From: Acetobacter sp.
GTDB taxonomy: Bacteria; Pseudomonadota; Alphaproteobacteria; Acetobacterales; Acetobacteraceae
NCBI RefSeq assembly: GCF_022483985.1
Contig: NZ_JAKVME010000003.1
Span: 209,001-273,000 of the forward strand
Reading direction: 5' to 3'
Length of the DNA: 64,000 nt
Shown: positions 30,201-38,417 of the stretch, in pieces
How the letters are laid out: every line of letters starts with the position of its first letter
Numbering within the stretch: position 1 is the stretch's first letter
Notes under the pieces: model-generated
Databases searched by the model: none
What the model was told of the DNA's origin: nothing
What the model saw: only the letters and a program-made list of their open reading frames with translations
Position numbers and translations under genes: made by a program

Positions 30201-32357
30201 CAACTTATGTCGCGAGTGGCTCCAGAGACAACTGAATATGGTCGTGTCGTGTTTACCAGCGGAATCGGCCTTCCTGATTTCATTTCAGACCCTGATTTCT
30301 GGATACTTGGTGAGGAAGCGGGAGGTATCAGCCAGACGCCACAGGTCGTTCTGGATAATCATGTTTTCGAGAGGCATGGAGGTCTCGTAGTTAACTGGGA
30401 TGCCATGGAAAATGCCTTCCCGGACGGTTTTCTTGACAGCATGTTCGAAGCCTATATTGCTCTGATCACAGATTTGGCGGACAGTCCAAAGACTTGGTTC
30501 AAAACCTCTCCTCTTTTACTGACTCGTGGTCAGAGACTGACGAGAGATCATGTAAATGCGACAGAGACAGTTCTGCCTCATGGTCATCTTGATGACCCGT
30601 TCGGTAGACGGGCTTTACTGACTCCTGATGCGCCAGCTCTTCTCGGTCAGGGGGGAGATACGGAACTGAGTTACTCCGAACTGCGGCAATTGGCTGATGG
30701 AATTGCTCAGACGCTTGGACAGCCTCCTCTCAGCGGTCTGACCGGGGTTGCTATCGGGAAGTGTTTTGCCGGATTGGCTGCTATTATCGGAGTCTTGCTG
30801 TCAGGTTCTGGATATATACCGATCGATCCGGATTTACCTCTTCTTCGCCGGAAGCAGATACTGGTGAAATCTGGTATCAGCCGAGTGGTTGTGTCAGAAA
30901 AAAATGTTGATGATCCAGCCTGGTCTGGCCTTGAAAAAATTATTGTTGGTGCTGATGGTATGGTTATGGGTACGACATCAGCAGATAATATGGTTGAAGA
31001 AAAGAAAAGTGGTTTTGAAGACCTCGCTTATGTAATCTTCACATCCGGTTCGACTGGTGAGCCTAAAGGCGTGGCTCTGAATCATCGTGGTCCGCTGAAT
31101 ACGATCATGGACCTCATCCGCTGCTACGATATCAATGAGAATGATCGTTTTCTGGCGCTCTCTAATCTGAATTTCGACCTTTCAGTCTTTGACATTTTTG
31201 CTCCGCTTTCAAGCGGTGGCGCGCTCGTGCTCCCCACTGTGGAACAGCTTCGCAATCCAGAGCAGCTTCTACAACTGATGGCGGATACCGGAGTGACCAT
31301 ATGGAACAGTGTTCCTGCCCTGATGGACACTCTTATTGATCATATTGAAAATACTCCGGAATCAATACCGAATTTAAAGCTCCGACTCGTCATGCTCAGT
31401 GGTGACTGGATTCCACCTGCGCTTCCGGCAAAAATATCGGCTATCTGGCCGGGCATCCAAGTCCTTAGTCTCGGTGGGGCAACTGAAGCATCTATCTGGT
31501 CAATTTCACATCCGGTTGTGGATAATGAAGAAGGCTGGACAAGTGTGCCTTATGGCACGCCGATGGGTAATCAGACTTTTAATGTAATGAATGACAGGCA
31601 GGAGGACTGCCCAGATTGGGTTGAAGGTGAAATTTGCATCGGCGGCATGGGGTTGGCTCAGGGGTATCTGCATGATCCTGTCAGGACAGCAGAGCATTTC
31701 ATAACAGATACTCGCTCTGGGAAACGCTTTTACCGGACAGGTGATCTGGGTCGTTATCGCCCAAACGGTGTGATTGAGTTTCTGGGACGTCGTGACGATC
31801 AGATAAAAATCAACGGATACAGAATAGAACTTGGTGAGATAGAGAAAATTCTGCTCTCTCATGATAGAGTGAGCAAGGCTGTCGTTCTGCGTCATGGTGA
31901 TCGCTATGCGGGTCGTCTAGTTGCTTATGTCGTGCTTTCTGAAAACGACTGTCTTGCATTAGCTGAATTGAAAGAAATGTCACGCATTGCCCTGCCACAT
32001 TATATGGTTCCTGAGCGTATCGTGATGCTGGAAGCATTGCCGCTGACTGCGAATGGGAAGATTGATCGCAAAGCTCTCAAAGAGAAGGAAATATCTTGTA
32101 GAGATTCTGATGTCGGTAATGTCAGTAATGACACAATAAAAAAATTACGGAAAATAGTTTCTGATGTAATGGAAATTTCTGAAGTGCCGTCCCATGCCAG
32201 TGCATTTGACCTTGGTGCGACGTCCATGCATCTGATTCGTATCCGGCGACGTATAGAAAGCGAGTTTGGTTGCAAGATCGGCCTAGCCAATCTGTTCCAG
32301 AATCCAACGGTGGAATCTTTGTCAGAATATTTACATGAAAATTCTGAAAAAGTTTGA
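27210..32357 (+). CDS. FAAL-ACP-Cy-A(Cys)-PCP hybrid synthetase
   Basis: 1715-aa assembly-line enzyme. Residues 1 to about 570 are a fatty-acyl-AMP ligase (LQYTSGSTGAPRGV near 166, SWLPAHHDMGLIG near 206, IIINGKNYYPDDIE near 450). An acyl carrier follows, with the 4'-phosphopantetheine serine at S615 (LGLDSL). A cyclization domain begins at F675 (FPLRPIQRAYVVGR), has D805-MLIA-D810-LST and the Cy6 block ISQTPQVVLD. The adenylation domain has TSGSTGEPKG from 1278 and pocket residues D1323 L1324 F1327 N1366 M1395 S1397 L1421 I1429 W1430 K1533, near-identical to the cysteine code. A PCP ends the protein (S1672, LGATSM). Predicted: activate a fatty acid, join it to cysteine and close a thiazoline. 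GTG start (27210 or 27213). No methyltransferase, reductase or internal thioesterase. Confidence 0.92.
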   Translation: MVKNADFIDILSKRATAQSASIAFSELDAMLDVQASLTYADLDLRARKIAVSLLKRSSRGARCLLLYPPGLDAVVAFFGCLYAGIIPVPVLPYASNRHLDRICRVAENAGALIGLATDTVISVLGCHLPLSNGEMLEWLQLPVLLDEGEAAEWSGCEHNPENIAFLQYTSGSTGAPRGVCVSHANLVYNAEAIASGFDVVEDGVLVSWLPAHHDMGLIGCLLQPVFSGVSTYLLSPLHFTRQPLDWLRAISRYKGNYSGASDFAYRMCIEAAAQNGLPDDLDLSCWKTAFSGAEVVRASTLKKFHEIFSPVGFKASSITACYGMAETTLWVSGARDSMAHILDVNRQALAAGNAVTSSGSGETIQLVGCGGVYGDTDLRIVNPDTLKECPPARIGEIWYSGQNVAQGYWKNSKATEEKFDFFLDGMKEKKYLRTGDMGFISNGQVYITGRLKDIIIINGKNYYPDDIENIVMESHPVMKGAACVAFSVDDEHGGERLAIIVEPHNWHLGKPEQEAATIALRSRISCEAGLRVDEVLFVRRGQVPRTSSGKLQRSAAAQRYQAGEFKEIRNKSGQSCIEKNKCSTPSLRAFVEEALRLLPGSLQTDIPLTSLGLDSLTAMRISGAIEKEFQVQIPLDLLFDGASFDDLQAHIASTDPISAPATEIVNNRFSGEEEFPLRPIQRAYVVGRDENLSFGGLSTYVYIEIDGNWHPSQLENAWNKLICRHASLRTVVLSRGAQQILESPGKYIILVNDFSELFEKEKQEALLACKQENENRVLPLGTWPLFDLKISKIERGRNRLHFGIDMLIADLSTITLLLSEMNQLLQGEELPALPEISFQTYVAYEQAAQSGRARENALRYWQDRIADIPPPPLSIASLQGQRPRLGRRKYVLSEDMWSRLVQNGARFGLTKSTIMCAIYAEVLGRWSGNAHFHLSLPLNDRLPVDLNIDRVAGDFTRIEILEIDNRNGKSFADRSFDIQKRLREDLSHRMVDGVDVLQLMSRVAPETTEYGRVVFTSGIGLPDFISDPDFWILGEEAGGISQTPQVVLDNHVFERHGGLVVNWDAMENAFPDGFLDSMFEAYIALITDLADSPKTWFKTSPLLLTRGQRLTRDHVNATETVLPHGHLDDPFGRRALLTPDAPALLGQGGDTELSYSELRQLADGIAQTLGQPPLSGLTGVAIGKCFAGLAAIIGVLLSGSGYIPIDPDLPLLRRKQILVKSGISRVVVSEKNVDDPAWSGLEKIIVGADGMVMGTTSADNMVEEKKSGFEDLAYVIFTSGSTGEPKGVALNHRGPLNTIMDLIRCYDINENDRFLALSNLNFDLSVFDIFAPLSSGGALVLPTVEQLRNPEQLLQLMADTGVTIWNSVPALMDTLIDHIENTPESIPNLKLRLVMLSGDWIPPALPAKISAIWPGIQVLSLGGATEASIWSISHPVVDNEEGWTSVPYGTPMGNQTFNVMNDRQEDCPDWVEGEICIGGMGLAQGYLHDPVRTAEHFITDTRSGKRFYRTGDLGRYRPNGVIEFLGRRDDQIKINGYRIELGEIEKILLSHDRVSKAVVLRHGDRYAGRLVAYVVLSENDCLALAELKEMSRIALPHYMVPERIVMLEALPLTANGKIDRKALKEKEISCRDSDVGNVSNDTIKKLRKIVSDVMEISEVPSHASAFDLGATSMHLIRIRRRIESEFGCKIGLANLFQNPTVESLSEYLHENSEKV

Positions 32358-32362
32358 GAGTG

Positions 32363-33139
32363 ATGTCTAAAAAAAATCAGGTCACTCTGAAACGGTTTTC
32401 CGGAAAAGAGTCGTCCCGTCTGAAATTGATATGTTTTCCCTATGCTGGAGGGAGTGCAGGTGTTTTTCGTAACTGGGCAGATAATTTTCCTGAAAAAATA
32501 TCTGTTTACGGTGTGAATCTACCTGGGCGTGAAGAGAATATTGGCAACTCCTGTCTCGATGATCTGATCGAAATAGCAGAAAATGTTTCTAATAGTCTTG
32601 AAAATGAAGATGGTGATTCATCAGTTTTTTTTGGGCACAGCATGGGAGCGCTTGTTGCCTGGGCTACGGCGCGTGAATTGAGGCGTCGAAAGCAGCCTCT
32701 TCCATTGCAGCTTTTTGTTTCTGGTATGAATGCTCCATCTGTCCCGCGAGATAAATTTTCTCATCTTGGCGATGATGAATTTATCCAGAAATTGCTGGAG
32801 ATGAGTGAGGGAAGTCCGGAAGTTGCTGATAAAATAAACATTATTAAAGAAGAACCTGAACTTGTTGAGATCATGATACCAGTGGTCAGATCTGATATTC
32901 ATGCTGTCGACACTTACAGATACACAGATGAAACTCCTCTTGCCTGTCCGATTTTCTCTTTTTACGGCAGCGTTGACAGTCAGACAACACCAGAGGGGAT
33001 AGCGGCATGGAGAAAAGAAACACAATGCTCTTTTGGAATGCAGGAGTTCAACGGAGGCCATTTTTTCTTACATGATCGAGAACAGGAAGTTATTGATAAA
33101 ATAAAAAATATATTTTCTAAAGAAGGTGTTTTTACATAA
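32363..33139 (+). CDS. Stand-alone (type II) thioesterase
   Basis: Alpha/beta-hydrolase thioesterase of 258 aa, GrsT/RifR type. The opening KLICFPYAGGSAGVFRNW is diagnostic of this class. The nucleophile is S93 in FFGHSMGALVAW and the histidine is H233 in NGGHFFLHD. It starts five bases after the synthetase stop, with GAGAG as ribosome site; the frame's upstream TTG lies inside the synthetase gene. Because the synthetase ends in a carrier domain, this enzyme may release the product by hydrolysis; proofreading of mis-loaded carriers, the usual type-II role, is the alternative. Confidence 0.9.
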   Translation: MSKKNQVTLKRFSGKESSRLKLICFPYAGGSAGVFRNWADNFPEKISVYGVNLPGREENIGNSCLDDLIEIAENVSNSLENEDGDSSVFFGHSMGALVAWATARELRRRKQPLPLQLFVSGMNAPSVPRDKFSHLGDDEFIQKLLEMSEGSPEVADKINIIKEEPELVEIMIPVVRSDIHAVDTYRYTDETPLACPIFSFYGSVDSQTTPEGIAAWRKETQCSFGMQEFNGGHFFLHDREQEVIDKIKNIFSKEGVFT

Positions 33140-33226
33140 ATATTATTTTTATCGTGCCCTGATACCATCGGCTTTCTTTTCTTGCGATGAGCTCAGGCAG
33201 ATTTGGAATGGTGTGAAAGAGAGGAC

Positions 33227-34360
33227 ATGACGCAAGCTGATAAAATACAGGAGGAAGGAGGAGCTTTATACAGTATGGATGCTCTTGCTACTGAAGGCGA
33301 TGCGGATAAGAAACTGCAGAAGAAAAACTGGAGACTGAATGCTGTCCTGATAGTTTTTCTCGTTATTCTAACCGTGTTTCTCTTATATCATTATTTTTAT
33401 AAAAGCCGTAATGATGTAACGACAGAGGATGCCTATACGGCTGGTCGGAAGCATGCGATCTCATCACAAGTCAGCGGATATGTGACGCAACTACTCGTTG
33501 ACGACAATCAGTTTGTCTATCGCGGGGATCTTCTGTTGTCAGTTGATCACAGCGATTACGTAGTTGCCTTTAACAAAGCGCGAGCATCCGTTCTCAAGGC
33601 AGAGGCCAATATCAAGGCATTTCGTATGATTGCGGAGATTTCACACAAAACTTTTCCCGGAAGACTTCGTGTAGCGGAAGGAAGCCTACAAATTGCAGAA
33701 GCTCAGCTTATGCGAGCGAAGGCTGACTATCGTCGACAACTCACAGTCATGCGGGAGGGAACGTCCCAGCAGGATATCGATCATGCCCGTACAGCTCTTG
33801 AAGAAGCTCAGGCGCGAGTTGCCTCTGCACAGGGAGATGTCACGCAGGCTGAGCCGGTCGAATCAAATCTTGAGAATGCTGCTGCTCATGTTTCCCAGGA
33901 AGAAGCGGCATTGGTTGAGGCAAAGGCTGATCTTGAACAGGCCGAAATCAATCTTGCCCGTACTCATATTCGTGCGCCCTGTGATGGGTGGGTGTCCCAG
34001 CGCAATGTGGAAGTCGGAAATTTTGTGAAGCCCGGCCAGCAGATGATGTCTATTGTTCCATCCGAGGTCTGGATCGTAGCGAATTACAAGGAAACGCAGA
34101 TCCAAGGCATGAAGCCCGGGCAGAAAGTGGATATTTCTATCAATGCTTTCCCAGAACTTCGTCTTCAGGGGCACGTGGATTCCATTCAGTTGGGGTCAGG
34201 TGAGTCTTTCAGCACTTTTCCTCCTGAGAATGCTACTGGAAATTTTGTGAAAATTGTTCAGAGAATTCCTGTAAAAATTCGTATTGATACCGGTCTTCCT
34301 CTGAATAGTCGTCCTTTGCCGTTGGGCCTGTCCGTTGAACCGGTGGTTCATATAGAATGA
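33227..34360 (+). CDS. EmrA/HlyD-family membrane fusion protein
   Basis: Periplasmic adaptor of a tripartite exporter, 377 aa. A single N-terminal membrane helix (LNAVLIVFLVILTVFLLYHY) is followed by the lipoyl half TTEDAYTAGRKHAISSQVSG, a long coiled coil rich in Ala/Glu/Gln, and the second half beginning INLARTHIRAPCDGWVSQ. This is the EmrA pattern. The ATG at 33227 has AGAGAGG upstream. It overlaps the EmrB-like gene by four bases (ATGA), so adaptor and pump are translationally coupled. Located within the lipothiazoline cluster, it probably exports the product. Confidence 0.92.
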   Translation: MTQADKIQEEGGALYSMDALATEGDADKKLQKKNWRLNAVLIVFLVILTVFLLYHYFYKSRNDVTTEDAYTAGRKHAISSQVSGYVTQLLVDDNQFVYRGDLLLSVDHSDYVVAFNKARASVLKAEANIKAFRMIAEISHKTFPGRLRVAEGSLQIAEAQLMRAKADYRRQLTVMREGTSQQDIDHARTALEEAQARVASAQGDVTQAEPVESNLENAAAHVSQEEAALVEAKADLEQAEINLARTHIRAPCDGWVSQRNVEVGNFVKPGQQMMSIVPSEVWIVANYKETQIQGMKPGQKVDISINAFPELRLQGHVDSIQLGSGESFSTFPPENATGNFVKIVQRIPVKIRIDTGLPLNSRPLPLGLSVEPVVHIE

Positions 34361-35937
34361 GCAGGAATGAAATTCTTCCACAAAGAGGTTGGAAACCAAA
34401 GCATAATCCCTGGCTGATTGCTGTCGTTGTGACACTCGCAGCATTTATGGAAATTCTTGATACAACGGTCGTCAATGTGGCGATGCCTCATATCGCGGGA
34501 ACTCTTGGTAGTTCCTATGACGATGCGACGTGGGCGCTGACGTCATATCTGGTTGCAAATGGTATTGTTCTAACGATTTCTGGTTGGCTTTCACGTGTTT
34601 TTGGACGAAAACGCTATTTTTTGATCTGCATTGTCATGTTCACCGTTGCGTCTCTTCTGTGTGGTCTCGCGAATTCTCTATATGCTCTTGTTATATTTCG
34701 TATTCTTCAGGGATTTTTCGGTGGAGGGCTCCAGCCCTGCCAGCAATCGATTATCCTTGATACGTTTCCGCCGGAAAAGCGTGGAGCAGCTTTCAGTCTG
34801 ACGGCTGTGGCGACAGTAGTGGCGCCTGTAACCGGACCGCTGATTGGAGGGTATCTTACTGATGAGTTGTCATGGCGCTGGATTTTTTTTGTCAATGTAC
34901 CATTTGGTATTCTGACCATTCTTGCGGTCATGATGCTGGTTGAGGATCCGGCGTGGGAGAAAGCCAGAAGGGAAAAGGTTGATGTTGTTGGCATCGGACT
35001 GATTTCACTAGGTCTTGGTTGCCTTGAAATAATGGCTGATCGTGGTGAAGATGAAGACTGGTTCAGTTCATCATTTATCGTAACAATGTCTCTTGTTGGT
35101 GGATTCTGTATTTTTGGTGCAATTATATGGCTTTGCCGTATAAAAAATCCTCTCGTCAAGCTTTCTGTTTTAAAAGATCGCAATTTTGCGGTTGGAACAA
35201 TTCTGATTTCTGTCATGGGAGGTATACTCTATGCGTCGGCGGTCATTATTCCACAATTTTCACAACAGATGCTCGGGTATACAGCTACGATTTCCGGATT
35301 TGTGCTGGCGCCGGGTGGTGTAGCCGTAGTCTGCCTGATTCCTTTCGTAAACTGGCTTATGAAGAAAGTTCACGTACGCTTTATAATTGCATGTGGATTT
35401 TTTCTTCTGGCAATGGCGATGTTTCAGGCAACGTCACTCTATGCAGAGATTGATCTGGAGCATCTCATATTCTACCGGGTCTGTCAGACAGCAACAATGG
35501 CTTTTCTGTTTGTGCCGATTACCACAGTTGCCTATTCCACATTGCCGCGTGAACTTAATGCTGACGCTTCTGCGCTATTCAGTATGACCCGAAATTATAT
35601 TGGTTCTCTGGCAATCTCTATAGGAACGGCAACTATTATTGAAATACGACAGAGGCATCAGGTCTATGTTGCAGATAATATGACTATCGGGCGGAGCGAA
35701 TATTCAGCCTATCTTGATCGGGTAAAGGATATCGCAGAAAATTATGGATATTCCAGTGATATGGCTGAGACCTACGGGCGACATCGTCTGTTTAGTGAGT
35801 TTACAAGACAAGTGGCATTGCTGGCCTATAACGATGTTTTTTTTCTAATTGGTCTTCTATCGCTTGCAACTATTCCACTTTGTTTCTTTTTGCCTGCTAA
35901 GAGGGCAGATACGCCGATAGGCGTACGATCAAAATGA
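34357..35937 (+). CDS. EmrB/QacA-family (DHA2) MFS exporter
   Basis: Proton-driven efflux pump of the 14-helix DHA2 family, 526 aa. Motifs: ILDTTVVNVAMPHIAGTLG in helix 1, the motif-A loop WLSRVFGRKRYFLICIVMFT and motif C APVTGPLIGGYLTD in helix 5. It forms a set with the EmrA-like adaptor before it and the NodT-type channel after it, giving a route from the cytoplasm across both membranes. Such pumps favour hydrophobic or weakly acidic molecules, which suits an acyl-thiazoline carboxylate. Confidence 0.94.
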   Translation: MSRNEILPQRGWKPKHNPWLIAVVVTLAAFMEILDTTVVNVAMPHIAGTLGSSYDDATWALTSYLVANGIVLTISGWLSRVFGRKRYFLICIVMFTVASLLCGLANSLYALVIFRILQGFFGGGLQPCQQSIILDTFPPEKRGAAFSLTAVATVVAPVTGPLIGGYLTDELSWRWIFFVNVPFGILTILAVMMLVEDPAWEKARREKVDVVGIGLISLGLGCLEIMADRGEDEDWFSSSFIVTMSLVGGFCIFGAIIWLCRIKNPLVKLSVLKDRNFAVGTILISVMGGILYASAVIIPQFSQQMLGYTATISGFVLAPGGVAVVCLIPFVNWLMKKVHVRFIIACGFFLLAMAMFQATSLYAEIDLEHLIFYRVCQTATMAFLFVPITTVAYSTLPRELNADASALFSMTRNYIGSLAISIGTATIIEIRQRHQVYVADNMTIGRSEYSAYLDRVKDIAENYGYSSDMAETYGRHRLFSEFTRQVALLAYNDVFFLIGLLSLATIPLCFFLPAKRADTPIGVRSK

Positions 35938-36002
35938 TTTTCTGGAATTTTTTATTATCAATACTGATAGCTGAACAAAAATTTTGGCATCGGAGATTCA
36001 AA

Positions 36003-37526
36003 ATGCGGATAACCTCGCGAATCGGGATAGTGTTTTCTTCTTGTCTTGTCCTGACATTAACGGGCTGTTTGCATGTTGGTCCGAAATACCAGGCACCAAA
36101 AGTGAGTGCTCCTGAGCATTTTGATCATCTGAACTCTAAAAACTCTGGAAGCATAACAAAAGAAAGCGAGATTTATATACAATGGTGGAAGACTTTTAAT
36201 GATCCTGAACTGACGTCACTGGAAGAACGTCTGGTCACCAGAAATCTATTGCTTCGTCTGGCGCTTGCCAATTTGTCTGAAAGTCGTGCGCAACTTATGC
36301 TTGCTGGGGCAGAACGTTTTCCTGCCTTGAGCGCTACTGGTTCTTATCGTCGGGCTCAACGTAGTACAAAACTGATGCAGGAAACATTGCACCGTATTGG
36401 TGGTGGTATCGTTCGTGGCACGAGCGGGCAGATGGGTGAACTGGCTAGTGGATTTATTGAGGAGGCAGGGAATACTGCTACGGTCCCCCTGCTCAATCAA
36501 TGGAGTTCAAGTGTAGACGCTACTTATGAAATTGATCTCTGGGGCCGTGTTGCTCATCAATATCAGGCAGCAAAGGCGGCGTTACAGGCGACGGAGGAGG
36601 AGCGGCATGCTGTTCTGATTGCCCAGCAGGCTGATATGGTGCGTGGTTACCTGATGCTGCGTGGCGATCAGCACCGGTTGCTCGTCATGCAGGAAGGTTT
36701 GAAGGTCATTCAGAAAATCTCCGATATTGCCAGAGGGCGGTATGAGGGAGGGCTTGTTTCCGAGACGGATTATGAGTCGGCACAGGCGCGCTTGAACGAT
36801 ATGCAAGCCCAGATTGCTGAAATGCGTATAAAGATAGCTCAGGAAGAAAATGCTCTGGCTCTTCTGCTTGGCGCGATGCCGGGGAGTCTGAACGCAGAGT
36901 TGGAGAAGAGTTCGACTATTCCAGTTGTTCCTCCCATTGTGCCTGTTGGTCTACCGTCAGAACTTGCCCACAGGCGTCCAGATATCAGGGAGGCTGAAGC
37001 GAAACTTCGCTTTGCTGTTGAGGAAACGGGTGAAGCTGTAGCGGATTTTTATCCAAAAGTGACAATTAATGCCGATTTTGGATTCCAGACACTTTCCTTT
37101 CGTGATCTGGGTTTCTGGAATGCCAAAGCGTGGAATGTAGGACCATCAATTTCCCTTCCCGTTTTTCAGGGAGGACGATTAAGTGGTCAGCTTGAGTTGA
37201 AGAAAAGCGCACAGAAAGCTGCGGCTATTTCATATCAGGCGATTGTTTTGCAGGCTTGGCATGATGTTGATAATGCCTTGGTTGCGTATCACGATGAGCA
37301 GACACGTCGGCAAAGACTGCATGACGAGATTACCAATGATCGTCACATTCTGATGTTGGCTGAAAGTCAGTATGGGAGCGGTTTGACGAATTATCTCAAT
37401 GTACTGAGCACACAAGATCAGCTTTTGACGGCAGAACTGACTCTGGCGGAGAGCGATGAGGCAGTCGCAACAAATCTTGCCCGACTTTACAATGCTCTTG
37501 GTGGTGGTTGGGAAGATGTAGAATAA
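36003..37526 (+). CDS. NodT-family outer-membrane efflux lipoprotein
   Basis: Outer-membrane channel of the TolC-like RND/MFS-associated class, 507 aa. A lipoprotein signal MRITSRIGIVFSSC then LVLTLTGC places the acylated cysteine at residue 22. The mature start VGPKYQAPKVSAPEHF is the standard NodT/OprM opening, and the two repeats of the family are visible (ELTSLEERLVTRNLLLRLAL and LPSELAHRRPDIREAEAKL). The start is chosen at ATG 36003 (CGGAG upstream, proper lipobox); an ATG at 35934 overlaps the pump gene stop but would bury the signal peptide. Confidence 0.93.
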   Translation: MRITSRIGIVFSSCLVLTLTGCLHVGPKYQAPKVSAPEHFDHLNSKNSGSITKESEIYIQWWKTFNDPELTSLEERLVTRNLLLRLALANLSESRAQLMLAGAERFPALSATGSYRRAQRSTKLMQETLHRIGGGIVRGTSGQMGELASGFIEEAGNTATVPLLNQWSSSVDATYEIDLWGRVAHQYQAAKAALQATEEERHAVLIAQQADMVRGYLMLRGDQHRLLVMQEGLKVIQKISDIARGRYEGGLVSETDYESAQARLNDMQAQIAEMRIKIAQEENALALLLGAMPGSLNAELEKSSTIPVVPPIVPVGLPSELAHRRPDIREAEAKLRFAVEETGEAVADFYPKVTINADFGFQTLSFRDLGFWNAKAWNVGPSISLPVFQGGRLSGQLELKKSAQKAAAISYQAIVLQAWHDVDNALVAYHDEQTRRQRLHDEITNDRHILMLAESQYGSGLTNYLNVLSTQDQLLTAELTLAESDEAVATNLARLYNALGGGWEDVE

Positions 37527-37727
37527 TGTATTAATTATCTATATTTACATAATAATTGTATAAATGTATTGTGTTATTTTAAATAATATATGCGTGGAAT
37601 TGAGTGAGTTCTGATAAAAATGTCTGTCTGCGCATTGTTTTTGCTTGAGGTGGAGGAGTGAGAAGCCGTTGAAAGGGTATCTTTTCTCACCCGAGCAATT
37701 TTCTGTTGGCTGAATATGAGGGACAAA

Positions 37728-38372
37728 ATGGCACACAGTGTACAGAATTTCAGATTGTCATATCGAAGTAAAATATCAAAATATTATAACGTATATCTTC
37801 ATAGCACTTTCGTAATTTTAGTGGGTGTTTTTGTTATAATTTTTTTTGGCTCAAAATTGCATAATGTTCAATGGATCGAAGGCGTGGCGTTTGTCGTCGG
37901 CGTGCTGTTTTTTAATGTCTGTGAATATTACATTCATAAAAGTTTTGGTCATAGAAAAAATCCTGTCGCTCTTCTTTTCTATAAAAGACATACAGGTGAC
38001 CATCACAGTTTTTTCTCTGATGATGAAATGTACTTTGATCAGGCTCAGGACTGGCGGGTTATCCTATTTCCGCCATGGCTTGTTGTTGTTATATCTGTCT
38101 TACTTTTAGGGATATGGTCTGCTGCTTCTATCCTAAATCAAAATATGGCGTCTTTATTTTCCATTGCGGTGATGGGCAGCTTTTTATGTTATGAAATTTT
38201 CCATGTCTGCGCTCATGTGCCGTCTGGATACTGGTTTACAGAACTTCCCTGGATCAGAATGGTCCGTCGCCTTCATACCATTCATCATAGACGTCATCTT
38301 ATGGCGGATCGGAATTTTAATATTCTTTTTCCAATGATGGATAAGATTTTGAAAACCATCGTAGAAAAATAG
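37728..38372 (+). CDS. Di-iron fatty-acid hydroxylase / sterol desaturase family protein
   Basis: Small membrane di-iron oxygenase, 214 aa. Several membrane segments surround the histidine clusters expected for iron: HKSFGH (H-x4-H), HTGDHH (H-x3-HH), HVCAH (H-x3-H) and HTIHH (H-x2-HH). The end NFNILFPMMDKILKT matches the usual fatty-acid-hydroxylase tail. Start at ATG 37728 with GAGGG upstream; another ATG at 37716. A gap of 200 AT-rich bases precedes it, possibly holding a promoter. Within the cluster it most likely hydroxylates the fatty acyl chain, before or after assembly; desaturation is an alternative. Confidence 0.85.
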   Translation: MAHSVQNFRLSYRSKISKYYNVYLHSTFVILVGVFVIIFFGSKLHNVQWIEGVAFVVGVLFFNVCEYYIHKSFGHRKNPVALLFYKRHTGDHHSFFSDDEMYFDQAQDWRVILFPPWLVVVISVLLLGIWSAASILNQNMASLFSIAVMGSFLCYEIFHVCAHVPSGYWFTELPWIRMVRRLHTIHHRRHLMADRNFNILFPMMDKILKTIVEK

Positions 38373-38417
38373 AAATTTTTTGTCAGTGCCTTTTATCGGG
38401 CACTGCTTTCTGGTGTC

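Noticed and set aside
27210..32357. Reading the N-terminal ligase as a plain acyl-CoA synthetase
   Set aside because: The FAAL-type motifs (SWLPAHHDMGLIG) and a carrier domain right after it favour acyl-AMP loading onto the ACP.
32050..32357. Search for a terminal reductase or thioesterase domain in the synthetase
   Set aside because: The protein ends about 40 residues after the PCP serine, so no release domain is present.
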